The notes under the pieces: generated by a model
What the model was told of the DNA's origin: nothing
Database searches by the model: none
The model's input: only the letters and a program-made list of their open reading frames with translations
Program-made: the position numbers and the translations under genes
Part shown: positions 1 to 7,412 of the stretch, piece after piece
Layout: each line of letters starts with the position of its first letter
Numbering within the stretch: position 1 is the stretch's first letter
Assembly: GCF_047121295.1 (NCBI RefSeq)
Contig: NZ_CP139447.1
Coordinates: 3,906,001-3,970,000 of the forward strand
Direction: 5' to 3'
Source: Longispora sp047121295
Lineage (GTDB): Bacteria; Actinomycetota; Actinomycetes; Mycobacteriales; Micromonosporaceae
Length of the DNA: 64,000 nucleotides

Positions 1-771
1 GACCTGCCCGGGCACCTGCTCGCCAACCGGCTGGTCGGCAACCCGGCCACGGCGGCCACCCTGGAGACCACCCTGACCGGGGTGGCCGTGCGCTGCGACC
101 GGGCCACCCTCGTGGCCGTCACCGGCGCGTCGGCCGCCGTACGGTGCGACCGGACGCCCGTGGCCTGGGGTGCCGCGCTCCTCGTGCCCGCCGGGGCCGT
201 GCTCGACGTCGGGCCCGCCCGGCACGGCGTGCGCAGCTACGTCGCCCTCGCCGGGGGCGTCGCCGCCGAGCCGGTCCTCGGCAGCCGGTCCACCGACCTG
301 CTGTCCGGGCTCGGACCCGCCCGGCTCGCCACCGGCGACGTCCTGCCCCTCGGGCCCGCGCCGGCCGCCCCTCCGCCGGCCGACGCCCTCCCGACCCCGG
401 CAACCCCCGAGAACCTGATCCTCCGGGTACGCCTCGGGCCCCGCGACGACTGGTTTCTCGACCCGGCCGGCGCCCTGGCCGGGGGCTCGTACACCGTGTC
501 GACGGCGAGCAACCGGATCGCCCTGCGCGTGGCGGGGCCGGCCCTCCGCCGGGCCGACGCGTACGCGGCGCGGGAGCTGCCCAGCGAGGGCATGGTGCTC
601 GGCGCGGTGCAGGTGCCGGCCGACGGGCAGCCGATCGTGTTCCTGGCCGACCACCCGACGACCGGCGGGTACCCGGTGATCGGGGTGGTCGGCGCCGACG
701 ACCTGGCCGCCGCCGCCCAGGCCCGCCCCGGCACGCCGGTGCGGTTCACGCCGGTGGCCTCGCCGGGCTGA
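1..771 (+). CDS. pxpC: 5-oxoprolinase subunit C / biotin-dependent carboxyltransferase-like protein (5' truncated)
   Basis: The reading frame is open from the first base, so the N-terminus lies outside the window. The visible 256 residues look like the C-terminal part of the PxpC/KipA (allophanate hydrolase subunit 2-like) family: an RLVGNPATAATLE segment near the start, a GVRSYVALAGGV strand pair, the GSRSTDLLSGLG motif, and a C-terminal LPSEGMVLGAVQVPADGQP stretch followed by DHPTTGGYPVIG. In this family PxpC works with PxpA and PxpB in ATP-dependent opening of 5-oxoproline to glutamate. The partners would lie to the left and cannot be seen. Family assignment is firm; the precise substrate is inferred. 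Confidence 0.85.
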   Translation, partial: DLPGHLLANRLVGNPATAATLETTLTGVAVRCDRATLVAVTGASAAVRCDRTPVAWGAALLVPAGAVLDVGPARHGVRSYVALAGGVAAEPVLGSRSTDLLSGLGPARLATGDVLPLGPAPAAPPPADALPTPATPENLILRVRLGPRDDWFLDPAGALAGGSYTVSTASNRIALRVAGPALRRADAYAARELPSEGMVLGAVQVPADGQPIVFLADHPTTGGYPVIGVVGADDLAAAAQARPGTPVRFTPVASPG

Positions 772-1070
772 CCGGCGCGCGGCACCGATCCGGACGGCAC
801 GGCGGCCGGGCGTTCGATCCGGCACCGGCGCCGCGCCGGCGGCCCGGACGCGGCAGCTTGACGCAGTCGTGACGGGCGTCGGATGCCCGGACGTGGGCCG
901 GCTCACAGGGCAGGCAGTGGTGCGGAACACAGGGGTTGAAGGCAACCTGTGACCTGGCCTCGGCCGGACGGGTGACCCCGCCGGGACCGAAGTCTTGATC
1001 TTGTCTCCGAACGGTCCGAGGGGCCGAAATCACTCGTCGCCGGGGCCGGACCGGTGCCACTGTCGAGGGT
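772..1070. other. Non-coding spacer between pxpC and a small ORF
   Basis: About 300 bases without a convincing gene. Open frames on both strands here are arginine/glycine-rich and lack family signatures, as expected of antisense reading in very GC-rich DNA. No clear terminator or RNA element was recognised. Confidence 0.5.
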
Positions 1071-1280
1071 ATGAACGACGCCCCCGAACACTGGTGGAAC
1101 CTGTTGTCCGGACCCGACCAGGCGCTGATGCTGAAGTACCGGCACCAGCCCCTCATCGAGCCCGTGATCGACCGGCTCGCCGCCGTGGGGCAGCTCGAGA
1201 TCGGCGACCACCCGTACTGGATGCCGGCCGACCTCGCGGCCTTCCTTGACGAGCAGGCCGCCCGGAGCGTCGCCGCGTAA
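1071..1280 (+). CDS. Small hypothetical protein (69 aa)
   Basis: A short frame starting with ATG and rich in Trp and Tyr (NDAPEHWWNLLSG at the start, HPYWMPADLAAFLDEQ near the end). Composition is balanced rather than Arg/Gly-dominated, which favours a real protein. There is no well-spaced ribosome site (GAGGG touches the start codon), so translation may be leaderless or weak. It ends 12 bases before the convergent GNAT gene. No family recognised. Confidence 0.5.
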   Translation: MNDAPEHWWNLLSGPDQALMLKYRHQPLIEPVIDRLAAVGQLEIGDHPYWMPADLAAFLDEQAARSVAA

Positions 1281-1292
1281 CACCCCTCGGGG

Positions 1293-1802
1293 CTACAGCT
1301 CCAGGCGCCAGTCGTTGCACCGGAGCATGTTGCCCGGCGGATACTCGAAGTCGCACTCCCCCAGCAGCTCGAAGCCCAGCCTGCGGCAGATCGCGTTCGA
1401 CGGCGGGTTGTCCACGGACGGGAACGCGTGCACGAACCGGTGCCGGCCGTCCGCCCGCGCCGCCTCGACCAGGGCCCGGGTCGCCGACACCGCGATGCCC
1501 CGGCCCTGGAAGCCGGGCACGACGCTCCAGCCCGTCTCGTAGACCTCCTCGCCGCGCCAGGTGCGGTCCCAGAACCCGATGCCGCCGACCGGCTCGTCCT
1601 CCGGGAGCGCGACGATCCGGAACATCCGCGCGGTGCCGGCCGCCGCCACATACCGCGCGTGCCGGGCGATGACCTGTTCGTCCGTCTCCGGGCCGCCGAG
1701 GTGTTCGGTCATCTCCGGGGCGTTGATCCGGCGGAGCAGATCGAGGTCGCCGGCCGACCACGGCTCGATCCGGACCGCCGGGCCCGCTGTCGTTTCTCCC
1801 AT
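1293..1802 (-). CDS. GNAT family N-acetyltransferase (RimJ/RimL-like)
   Basis: 169 residues with the GNAT fold order: an N-terminal IEPWSAGDLDLLRRI strand-helix, central VGGIGFWDRTW and a YETGWSVVPGFQGRGIA stretch that contains the Q/RxxGxG/A acetyl-CoA loop, then the SVDNPPSNAICRRLGFELLG helix and strand typical of the RimJ/RimL group. It probably moves an acetyl group from acetyl-CoA to an amine of a small molecule or protein N-terminus; the acceptor is unknown. An upstream in-frame ATG at 1832 exists, but the start at 1802 is preceded by AGGGTGG at good spacing and is preferred. Confidence 0.85.
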   Translation of the reverse strand: MGETTAGPAVRIEPWSAGDLDLLRRINAPEMTEHLGGPETDEQVIARHARYVAAAGTARMFRIVALPEDEPVGGIGFWDRTWRGEEVYETGWSVVPGFQGRGIAVSATRALVEAARADGRHRFVHAFPSVDNPPSNAICRRLGFELLGECDFEYPPGNMLRCNDWRLEL

Positions 1803-1907
1803 GCCGCCCACCCTGCACCACGGGTGTGACATTTTCCGGCGCGTCGGGCCGGGCCGACAGTGGTAGCTTCGTTGCCGCAGTTACTTCACTGACGCAGAGG
1901 ATGGCCC

Positions 1908-2357
1908 ATGTCGACTCCCCCGGACGCCTCGGCGGTCTACCGGCACTACCTGAGCGCGATCATGCAGCACGCGCACGCCAGCGCGAAGGAGTGCGGCCTC
2001 GGCGCGAGCGACCTGTACGCGCTCAACACCCTCGACCTGCTCGGCCCGATGACCCCCGGCGAGCTGGGCGCGCGCACCGGCCTGACCACCGGGCCGGTCA
2101 CCCGGCTGATCGACCGGCTCGAGGCGGCCGGCTATGTCCGCCGGGTGCCGTCGACCGAGGACCGGCGCAAGGTGTCGGTCGAGCCGGTCGGCACCCCGGC
2201 CCGCCTCGACGAGGTGATGGCGCCGGCCCGGCGGGGCGTCGGGCAGATCATCCAGGGGTACTCCCCCGAGGAGCGCGCCGTCCTCTTCGACTACTTCGCC
2301 CGGGCGGCGACGGCGTACCAGGAGGCGACCGGCGCGCTGCGGCACGCGGCGGAGTAA
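1908..2357 (+). CDS. MarR family transcriptional regulator
   Basis: 149 residues. The winged helix is clear: LYALNTLDLLGPMTPGELG, then recognition helix TTGPVTRLIDRLEAAGYV, then the wing RRVPSTEDRRKVSVEP with the family DRR motif. Flanking helices would form the dimer interface. It probably represses a nearby or distant gene until a small ligand binds. Its neighbours are a convergent RiPP-like operon and a divergent GNAT gene whose starts are about 105 bases apart, so the GNAT gene is the nearest candidate target. Ligand unknown. Confidence 0.85.
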   Translation: MSTPPDASAVYRHYLSAIMQHAHASAKECGLGASDLYALNTLDLLGPMTPGELGARTGLTTGPVTRLIDRLEAAGYVRRVPSTEDRRKVSVEPVGTPARLDEVMAPARRGVGQIIQGYSPEERAVLFDYFARAATAYQEATGALRHAAE

Positions 2358-2410
2358 CGCTCCCCCGGCGGCCACCCGCGCCCGGTCACGGCCGATCGCC
2401 CGGGGCGGCC

Positions 2411-2454
2411 CTGGTCCGCCCACCGGGCGCGGCTGATCCAGTGGGCGGGACCAG
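2411..2454. terminator. Long hairpin between convergent transcripts
   Basis: Arms CTGGTCCGCCCAC (2411-2423) and GTGGGCGGGACCAG (2441-2454) pair over 13 bp with one bulged base and a 17-base loop. It lies between the MarR gene and the 3' end of the minus-strand RiPP-like operon, where a bidirectional terminator is expected. There is no T-run, as is usual in actinomycetes. Confidence 0.6.
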
Positions 2455-2534
2455 CGCCGCCTCGCGGCTGATGGCCCGGTCCGGTGACCCGTGCCGCACC
2501 GCGTCGAGCGTCCTAGGTTGCTAGGTGTCCGGGG

Positions 2535-3092
2535 TCAGCGGGTCCAGCCGTGGTCGTAGCGGCCGGCCAGGGCCTCGACGAACCGGACGATCGCCGCCTC
2601 GTCCACGGAGTCCAGGGTCTGCAGCCGGCACCAGGCGGTCAGCGCCACCCCGTGCCCCAGCCGGGGGTACGGCGCCGCGACCACCTCGGCCGGGTAGCGC
2701 CGCGCGATGTCCTCCAGCAGCGCGACCTGCCCGGCTGGCGTGTCCGGCGCGTACTGCACCGCGACGTGGCCGTGTTCCAGGGAGTGCACCATCAGCTCGT
2801 CGGGCACGGACTCGCGGTACACGCCCGACGCGGCCGGCCAGGGCAGGTGCGGCCCCGACGTGGCGGGCAGCGAGTTGTACGCGGCGTGCTCCGCGCCCAG
2901 GTACGGGATGTGCGGGCTGGGCAGCATCGGCAGCTCGGTGCCGGGCAGGTCCCGGCCGGCCGGCGCGGCGGACACCGTCGAGCCGACGAGCTGGGCGGCC
3001 CAGTTCTGCCGGGTCACCGCGACGCAGGCGGCGAACAGGGTCAGGACCAGCGCGTAGTAGCCGATCCGGCCCCAGGGCCTTCCGACGGTCAT
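2535..3092 (-). CDS. DUF3105 membrane-anchored protein, last gene of RiPP-like operon
   Basis: 185 residues. A single N-terminal membrane segment (GYYALVLTLFAACVAVT, about residues 10-26) is followed by an extracytoplasmic DUF3105 domain, recognised by the order NSLPATSGPHLPWPA, SGVYRESVPDELMVHSLEHG and HVAVQYAP. DUF3105 has no established biochemical role. The start overlaps the stop of the M50 protease gene by ATGA, so the two are translationally coupled, which ties this protein to the peptide-maturation operon (export, immunity or processing outside the membrane is inference). An open frame extends further upstream, but it is antisense-like and inside the neighbour. Confidence 0.85.
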   Translation of the reverse strand: MTVGRPWGRIGYYALVLTLFAACVAVTRQNWAAQLVGSTVSAAPAGRDLPGTELPMLPSPHIPYLGAEHAAYNSLPATSGPHLPWPAASGVYRESVPDELMVHSLEHGHVAVQYAPDTPAGQVALLEDIARRYPAEVVAAPYPRLGHGVALTAWCRLQTLDSVDEAAIVRFVEALAGRYDHGWTR

Positions 3093-4432
3093 CTGGCCCT
3101 CCGGGCGCGGCGGCGGTCCCGGACGACGACGGCCGCCGGGGCGAGGAACTGCACGAGCATCACGAGCGCCGGCACGGCCGCCTCCCAGAACGCCCGCGAG
3201 CCCCACGGCGCGCCGGCGATCCCCCAGCCGATCCAGGCCCCGGAGATCGCCATCGCCGGCACCCAGTAGTTGACGAACAGCAGCGCGAGGAAGGCGACAC
3301 CGACGACGAGGAGCGGGCCGTACCAGGCGGCCACCCGGCGTTCGTGCCGGGGCGTGCCGGCCAGGGTCGCGGCCTGGGCCGGGGTGAGCCGCCAGAGCCG
3401 GGACCGGACGTGCAGCCGGGCCGTGTCGAGCAGGTTGCGGCAGCCCAGGGCGGTGGAGATCAGCAGGTAGCCGTCGGTGCGCACGCACACCAGCAGCTGC
3501 CAGCCGATCACGATGGCCTGCCGGAGCACGATCGCGGCGAGGAACCGGTCGAGTAGCGGCGCGATCCCCCACCGGGCGCCGGCGACCCGGACGGCGAGGC
3601 ACATGCCGAGTACCAGGGAATCGAACGCGACGCCGGCGGCCAGCGGACCCAGCCGGCGGCGGCGCGGCAGCGACCACAGCGCGGCGAGATCGGTCTGAAG
3701 AACGAAGAAGAACGCCCGCCTCCCGGTACTGATCCGCGCGCCCACGCCCAGCGCCCGCGCGGCCAGCCAGTGCCACAGCTCGTGCGCCATGGCCAGGGCG
3801 GTGGCGACCGGGAACAGCACGGCCATGCACACCAGCGGGTCGGGGTAGAACAGCACGTCCTCCAGCGCCGGCCGGTACTGCGCGTCGACCAGCCACACGC
3901 CGACCGACCAGCACAGCGCGCCCGCGTACAGGGTCCAGGCGACCGGACCGAACAGGAGCCGGGCACGCTCGGGGCGGATCCGGGCCAGCCAGCGGGACTC
4001 CCCGGCGGGCGCGGCCGGGCCGACGAGGACGCCGTCGAGGCTGCGGACCAGGCCGCACTCCAGCAGGGTCGCCACGAACTCGACGAGGTTGACGTCCTCC
4101 CCCGCCGCCGCCGACACCGGGACGGCCGCCTCGGCGATCGTGACATCGGCCGCCAGCGCCCGGACGGCGACCACGCCGATCCCGGGCAGGGAGACGAACT
4201 GGCCGGTGACGGGGTCGCCGACGACGTACTCGTCGCCGTCGGGCACGATCGACAGCTCCGGCAGCCCGACCCGGCTGTCGGGCCGCACCACGGGCCGGGC
4301 CCCGGCCGGATCGGGCGCGGCGGTCAGCGCCGGGGTCACCGCGGGGTCGGGCGCGGCGGTCGTGGCCGAGGCAGCCGCCGGGCCGGCGGTCACGGCCGGG
4401 GGAGCCGCCGGGTCGGGCGCGGCGGGGGTCAC
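3089..4432 (-). CDS. PqqD-like domain + M50 family membrane metalloprotease (putative RiPP maturation protease)
   Basis: 447 residues. After an Ala/Pro-rich lead with AAPDPA repeats, residues about 60-140 resemble a PqqD/RRE-type winged helix (DEYVVGDPVTGQFVSLPG, then hydrophobic helices), the fold that binds RiPP leader peptides. The rest is a multi-spanning membrane domain with zinc motif HELWH (217-221) and a distal TDGYLL element whose Asp320 fits the third M50 metal ligand. M50 enzymes cut within or next to the membrane. The GTG start overlaps the ThiF stop as GTGA, and the stop overlaps the next gene as ATGA. Context says it trims or exports the peptide encoded at 5528-5629. Confidence 0.8.
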   Translation of the reverse strand: MTPAAPDPAAPPAVTAGPAAASATTAAPDPAVTPALTAAPDPAGARPVVRPDSRVGLPELSIVPDGDEYVVGDPVTGQFVSLPGIGVVAVRALAADVTIAEAAVPVSAAAGEDVNLVEFVATLLECGLVRSLDGVLVGPAAPAGESRWLARIRPERARLLFGPVAWTLYAGALCWSVGVWLVDAQYRPALEDVLFYPDPLVCMAVLFPVATALAMAHELWHWLAARALGVGARISTGRRAFFFVLQTDLAALWSLPRRRRLGPLAAGVAFDSLVLGMCLAVRVAGARWGIAPLLDRFLAAIVLRQAIVIGWQLLVCVRTDGYLLISTALGCRNLLDTARLHVRSRLWRLTPAQAATLAGTPRHERRVAAWYGPLLVVGVAFLALLFVNYWVPAMAISGAWIGWGIAGAPWGSRAFWEAAVPALVMLVQFLAPAAVVVRDRRRARRAR

Positions 4433-5466
4433 CGGGGCACCGCCGCGAGGCCGCAGACCGGGCAGTCGTCCCGGCGGGCCCACTCGTCGAACACGGTCGC
4501 CTCCCCGGTGACGAAGTCGACCGTCCACACCCGACCCATCGACACGGGCGGGGCGAAGCCGGTCAGCACCCGCAGCGCCTCCACGCCGACCAGTCCGCCG
4601 ACGACCGCCGCCATCGGGCCCATCGCCCGGTTCACCGGCGGCCGTACCCTGGTGTCGTCGAGGGGGCCGGCGTGCGCCTCCCAGCACTCCATGCAGCCGT
4701 CCCGGCCGGGGGTGAAGCCGAAGTACACCCCCTTGGTCACGGTCATGCCGCCGGACAGGAACGGCACCCCGGCGGCGACGCACGCCCGGCTCACCCAGTG
4801 CCGGACCCGCCGGGGGCGGTCGACCCCGCACAGCACGAGGTCGGCGTCGTCGAGCAGCGGCGTGACGTCCTCGGGGCCGGTGACCAGGCGTTCGACGGTG
4901 CGGACGTCCAGGGTCGGGTTGACGGCTAGGGCCCGGGCGGCGGCCCGGTACACCTTGGGCCGGCCCACGTCGGCCTCCGTGTACAGGAACTGCCGGGTCA
5001 GGTTGCGCAGTTCCACCCGGTCGACGTCCAGCAGGGTCAGGTGCCCGACCCCGGCGCCGGCCAGGCTCAGCAGCAGGGTGGAGCCCAGGCCCCCGACGCC
5101 GAGGAGGACGACCCGGGAGTCGCGCAGCCGGGAGTGCAGCGCGTACCGGCTGGTGGTCAGGGACGCGAACGTACTCAGGAACGCCAGGTTGCTCGCGTAG
5201 CGCTCGTGGTCCTCGGCGGTCAGGTTGTGCGCGGCGTCGGCGTCCTCCAGCAGGCCGACGCCGTCCAGCGCGGCGATCGCGGGGGCGGCGTCGGTGCCCA
5301 GGCTCGCGCTGATCTCCCCGACGGTGCGGGTGCCGTCGAGCTGACCCAGGAGCGCGGCCACCCCGCCGTCGCCGTCGTCCAGGTCGAACCACACGCCCAG
5401 TTCGCGGACGAGGCGCAGCGTGTCGCCGACCCGGTACTCGTCGACGGGTTTCAGCATCGGTCGCAT
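4429..5466 (-). CDS. ThiF/HesA/MoeB-like E1 adenylyltransferase with N-terminal RRE-like domain (RiPP enzyme)
   Basis: 345 residues. Residues 1-75 look like the winged-helix front of TOMM/RiPP E1 proteins (VWFDLDDGDGGVAALLGQLDGTRTV). The E1 core follows: nucleotide loop GVGGLGS (123-129), DVDRVELRNLTRQ (147-159) with the conserved Arg residues, DVGRPK, and two zinc CxxC pairs (C258/C261, C335/C338). E1-like enzymes activate a carboxyl group as the AMP ester. No YcaO partner is visible, so heterocycle formation is not implied; MccB-type chemistry is one alternative. Start chosen at 5466 because GAGGAG lies 6 nt upstream; an ATG at 5538 would overlap the peptide gene. Confidence 0.85.
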   Translation of the reverse strand: MRPMLKPVDEYRVGDTLRLVRELGVWFDLDDGDGGVAALLGQLDGTRTVGEISASLGTDAAPAIAALDGVGLLEDADAAHNLTAEDHERYASNLAFLSTFASLTTSRYALHSRLRDSRVVLLGVGGLGSTLLLSLAGAGVGHLTLLDVDRVELRNLTRQFLYTEADVGRPKVYRAAARALAVNPTLDVRTVERLVTGPEDVTPLLDDADLVLCGVDRPRRVRHWVSRACVAAGVPFLSGGMTVTKGVYFGFTPGRDGCMECWEAHAGPLDDTRVRPPVNRAMGPMAAVVGGLVGVEALRVLTGFAPPVSMGRVWTVDFVTGEATVFDEWARRDDCPVCGLAAVPR

Positions 5467-5486
5467 GAGGGGCTCCTCGTGGGGGG

Positions 5487-5516
5487 ACGGCCGCCCGGCC
5501 CGGGCCGGGCGGCCGT
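5487..5516. promoter_or_regulatory. Perfect 30-bp palindrome between precursor peptide and ThiF genes
   Basis: Bases 5487-5516 equal their own reverse complement across all 30 positions (ACGGCCGCCCGG outer arm, CCCGGG centre). It sits 11 bases after the peptide stop and 20 bases before the ThiF start, just upstream of its GAGGAG. In RNA it can fold into a very stable stem. A partial terminator or processing stem here would give much more peptide mRNA than enzyme mRNA, as seen in many RiPP operons. A protein operator is an alternative. Confidence 0.7.
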
Positions 5517-5527
5517 GGTTCAGCGGA

Positions 5528-5629
5528 TCAGCTGTCACAGATGGCGGGATTGCGGCAACCGGAGCCGCAGCCGTCCACCGGGCACATGGTCGCGACCAAC
5601 GCCTCGACCTTCTTGACCGTGATCGTCAT
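5528..5629 (-). CDS. Putative Cys-rich RiPP precursor peptide (33 aa)
   Basis: Starts ATG at 5629 with a strong ribosome site (GAGGGGG, 8 nt spacing) and ends TGA at 5528. The leader-like half MTITVKKVEALVAT has no Cys; the C-terminal half has Cys at 16, 21, 25 and 31 among Gly, Pro, Asn and Asp (CX4CX3CX5C). It lies directly upstream of an E1-like enzyme and a PqqD/M50 protease, both with leader-binding-type domains, so it is the obvious substrate. No match to a named RiPP class was recognised. The length and position support a real gene; the modified product is unknown. Confidence 0.75.
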   Translation of the reverse strand: MTITVKKVEALVATMCPVDGCGSGCRNPAICDS

Positions 5630-5673
5630 CTTGTTCACCCCCTCGGATGTCGGTACCGCCAGCCTGCGGCCGG

Positions 5674-5692
5674 CCGCTCAACATCCGCTCAA
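5674..5692. repeat. Tandem direct repeat ahead of the peptide gene
   Basis: CCGCTCAA occurs twice (5674-5681 and 5685-5692), one helical turn apart (11 bp), 45 to 63 bases upstream of the peptide start. Read toward the gene it is TTGAGCGG repeated. Its place fits an activator site or an overlap with a -35 region. Function is inferred. Confidence 0.4.
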
Positions 5693-6081
5693 GGACTCAG
5701 CACCTCCTCCTCGTCCGCGCGGATCAGCACCCCGGTCTCCACGCCCACCCCGACGGCCGGCACGGCGATCGCCGCGACGATCAGGACCAGCAGCGCGACG
5801 GCGATCACCGGCGCGGCCGCCCACACCAGCCAGCCGCCGGTGCCGGCGAACACCACGAGGAGCGCGGCCACCTCGCCGAGGGTGAACAGCGCGGCGACCG
5901 CGACGTAGGAGAGCACCAGGTAGCCGGCCGAGCGGGTCCAACTGCGGTGCAGGGCGGTGTGCCGGTCGCGGCGCGCGCCGACCGCGATCGTGCCGAGCGC
6001 GCCCCTGATCTCCAGGATCACGGCGATGAGCAGCGCGGGCAGTACCTGGGCCGCGAGGGCGTAGAAGTTCTCGTTCCGCAT
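5689..6081 (-). CDS. Small integral membrane protein upstream of the RiPP-like operon
   Basis: About 130 residues with three to four hydrophobic spans: FYALAAQVLPALLIAVILEI near the start, AGYLVLSYVAVAALFTL in the middle and a long AAPVIAVALLVLIVAAIAV stretch near the end, with charged loops between. No catalytic motif. It ends 59 bases before the peptide gene on the same strand, so it may be first gene of that operon (immunity or transport) or an unrelated gene with its own promoter. A GTG start at 6090 is also possible; neither start has a good ribosome site. Confidence 0.65.
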   Translation of the reverse strand: MRNENFYALAAQVLPALLIAVILEIRGALGTIAVGARRDRHTALHRSWTRSAGYLVLSYVAVAALFTLGEVAALLVVFAGTGGWLVWAAAPVIAVALLVLIVAAIAVPAVGVGVETGVLIRADEEEVLSP

Positions 6082-6194
6082 GCCGTCCACGGTGTCATCT
6101 CATGACGAACCGGATACGGACGACAGTCCGGGCCTGCCAGGATCTCCACGGTTCGACCACGGGCCGGCCACGTCGCCCTGCTGGAATCAGGGGC

Positions 6195-6977
6195 ATGTCT
6201 CGACACACCTCCGCCCGGGTCGGCTATCTCGACCATGTGGCCGCGAGCGGGCCCGGCCGGGAGTACAAGGGCCGGGTGGCGGCGGCGCTGGGTCTGGTAC
6301 CCGGAATGGCTGTTCTCGATGTGGGGTGCGGCCCCGGGGCCGACCTCGCCGGATTGGTCGCGGAGGTCGGGCCGACGGGGGCCGTCCTCGCCGTCGACGC
6401 CGATCCGGCGATGGTCGCCGTGGCCCGGCGGCGGTTCCCCGGGGCCGACGTCCGGCTCGGCGACGCACACGCGCTGCCGGTCGCCGACGCCACGATCGAC
6501 CGGACCCTCACCGACCGGGTGCTCCAGCACGTGGCCGACCCGGCCGGCGCCGTGGCCGAACTGCGCCGGGTGCTGCGGCCCGGCGGAGTGGCCGTGATCG
6601 CCGACAACGACTGGGACACCCTGGTCATCGACGATCCGGACCTCGACACCAGCCGCGCCTACACCCGCTACGTCCGCCGGGACGTGGTGCGCAACGCGGC
6701 CGTGGGCCGGCAGGCGGCGCGGCTGTGCGCGGCGGCGGGGTTCGCGGTGCGCGACGTGGCGGCCGTGCCCGTGGTGTTCCGCGACGCGGCCGCCGCCGAA
6801 CGGATCCTGCGGATCACGGAGGTCACCGGGAGGGCGGTGCTGGCCGGGGCGATGGACCGGGAGGCGGCGCGGGCCTGGCTGGGGCGGCTGACGGGCGGGG
6901 GGCCGTTCCTGGCGTGCGCGACGGTCTTCGTCACGACGGCAACCGTGCCTGTGCCTACCCGGCGGCCTGAGCGCTGA
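6195..6977 (+). CDS. Class I SAM-dependent methyltransferase
   Basis: 260 residues. Motif I is VLDVGCGPGADL (near residue 40), the acidic end of strand 2 is AVDADPAMV, motif II region is GDAHALPVADATIDRTLTDRVLQHV, and motif III is LRRVLRPGGVAVIADNDW. This is the ubiquinone/menaquinone-type Methyltransf_11 fold; the substrate cannot be told. The start at 6195 has AGGGG a few bases upstream, and the frame before it is Arg-rich and unlikely to be coding. Its 3' end overlaps the convergent MazG-like gene by 23 bases. It is divergent from the membrane protein at 5689. Confidence 0.85.
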   Translation: MSRHTSARVGYLDHVAASGPGREYKGRVAAALGLVPGMAVLDVGCGPGADLAGLVAEVGPTGAVLAVDADPAMVAVARRRFPGADVRLGDAHALPVADATIDRTLTDRVLQHVADPAGAVAELRRVLRPGGVAVIADNDWDTLVIDDPDLDTSRAYTRYVRRDVVRNAAVGRQAARLCAAAGFAVRDVAAVPVVFRDAAAAERILRITEVTGRAVLAGAMDREAARAWLGRLTGGGPFLACATVFVTTATVPVPTRRPER

Positions 6978-7272
6978 GCCGGGCCAGGGTGGAGGAGATC
7001 GCCTCGTCGACGAGGTGTTCGATCCGGTAGTGGCGGGCGACGGCCAGCGTGCAGTGCAGGAGATCCTCGATCTCGGAGGCCAGCTGAGCCGGGTCGGGCG
7101 GGCCGTGTTTGGCGACCTTCGCCCCGGTGTCCTCGGCGTGGTTGACGGCGGAGGCGAGTTCGCCGGCCTCCTCCAGGATCCGGGTCATCATGCCGAACGG
7201 CGTGTTGGGCCCGTACTTGGCGGCGTAGGCGTCGGCGATCGCGTACACCGCGTCGAGTCTGTCGTTCGTCAT
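6955..7272 (-). CDS. MazG-like nucleotide pyrophosphohydrolase family protein
   Basis: 105 residues, all helical in look. The MazG/all-alpha NTP pyrophosphatase hallmark is RILEEAGELASAVNHAE (ExxE metal site) with a second acidic helix SEIEDLLHCTLAVARHY (ExxD). Such enzymes cleave NTPs or modified nucleotides to NMP and pyrophosphate as house-cleaning. Single-domain length fits the short MazG-like group. The gene is divergent from the DUF2252 gene and overlaps the 3' end of the methyltransferase gene. Substrate unknown. Confidence 0.75.
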   Translation of the reverse strand: MTNDRLDAVYAIADAYAAKYGPNTPFGMMTRILEEAGELASAVNHAEDTGAKVAKHGPPDPAQLASEIEDLLHCTLAVARHYRIEHLVDEAISSTLARLSAQAAG

Positions 7273-7412
7273 CGACCCATCATGCCTGCCATCGAGGACA
7301 GTCGACGCATGTGAAGATCGACTTGAGGACGCTCAGTGGTCGGCCGGTCACCCGTGCACGCCGGACACCCGGGCGACGCCCGCCCGTCACCCGGGTCCGG
7401 TACCCATCGGAT

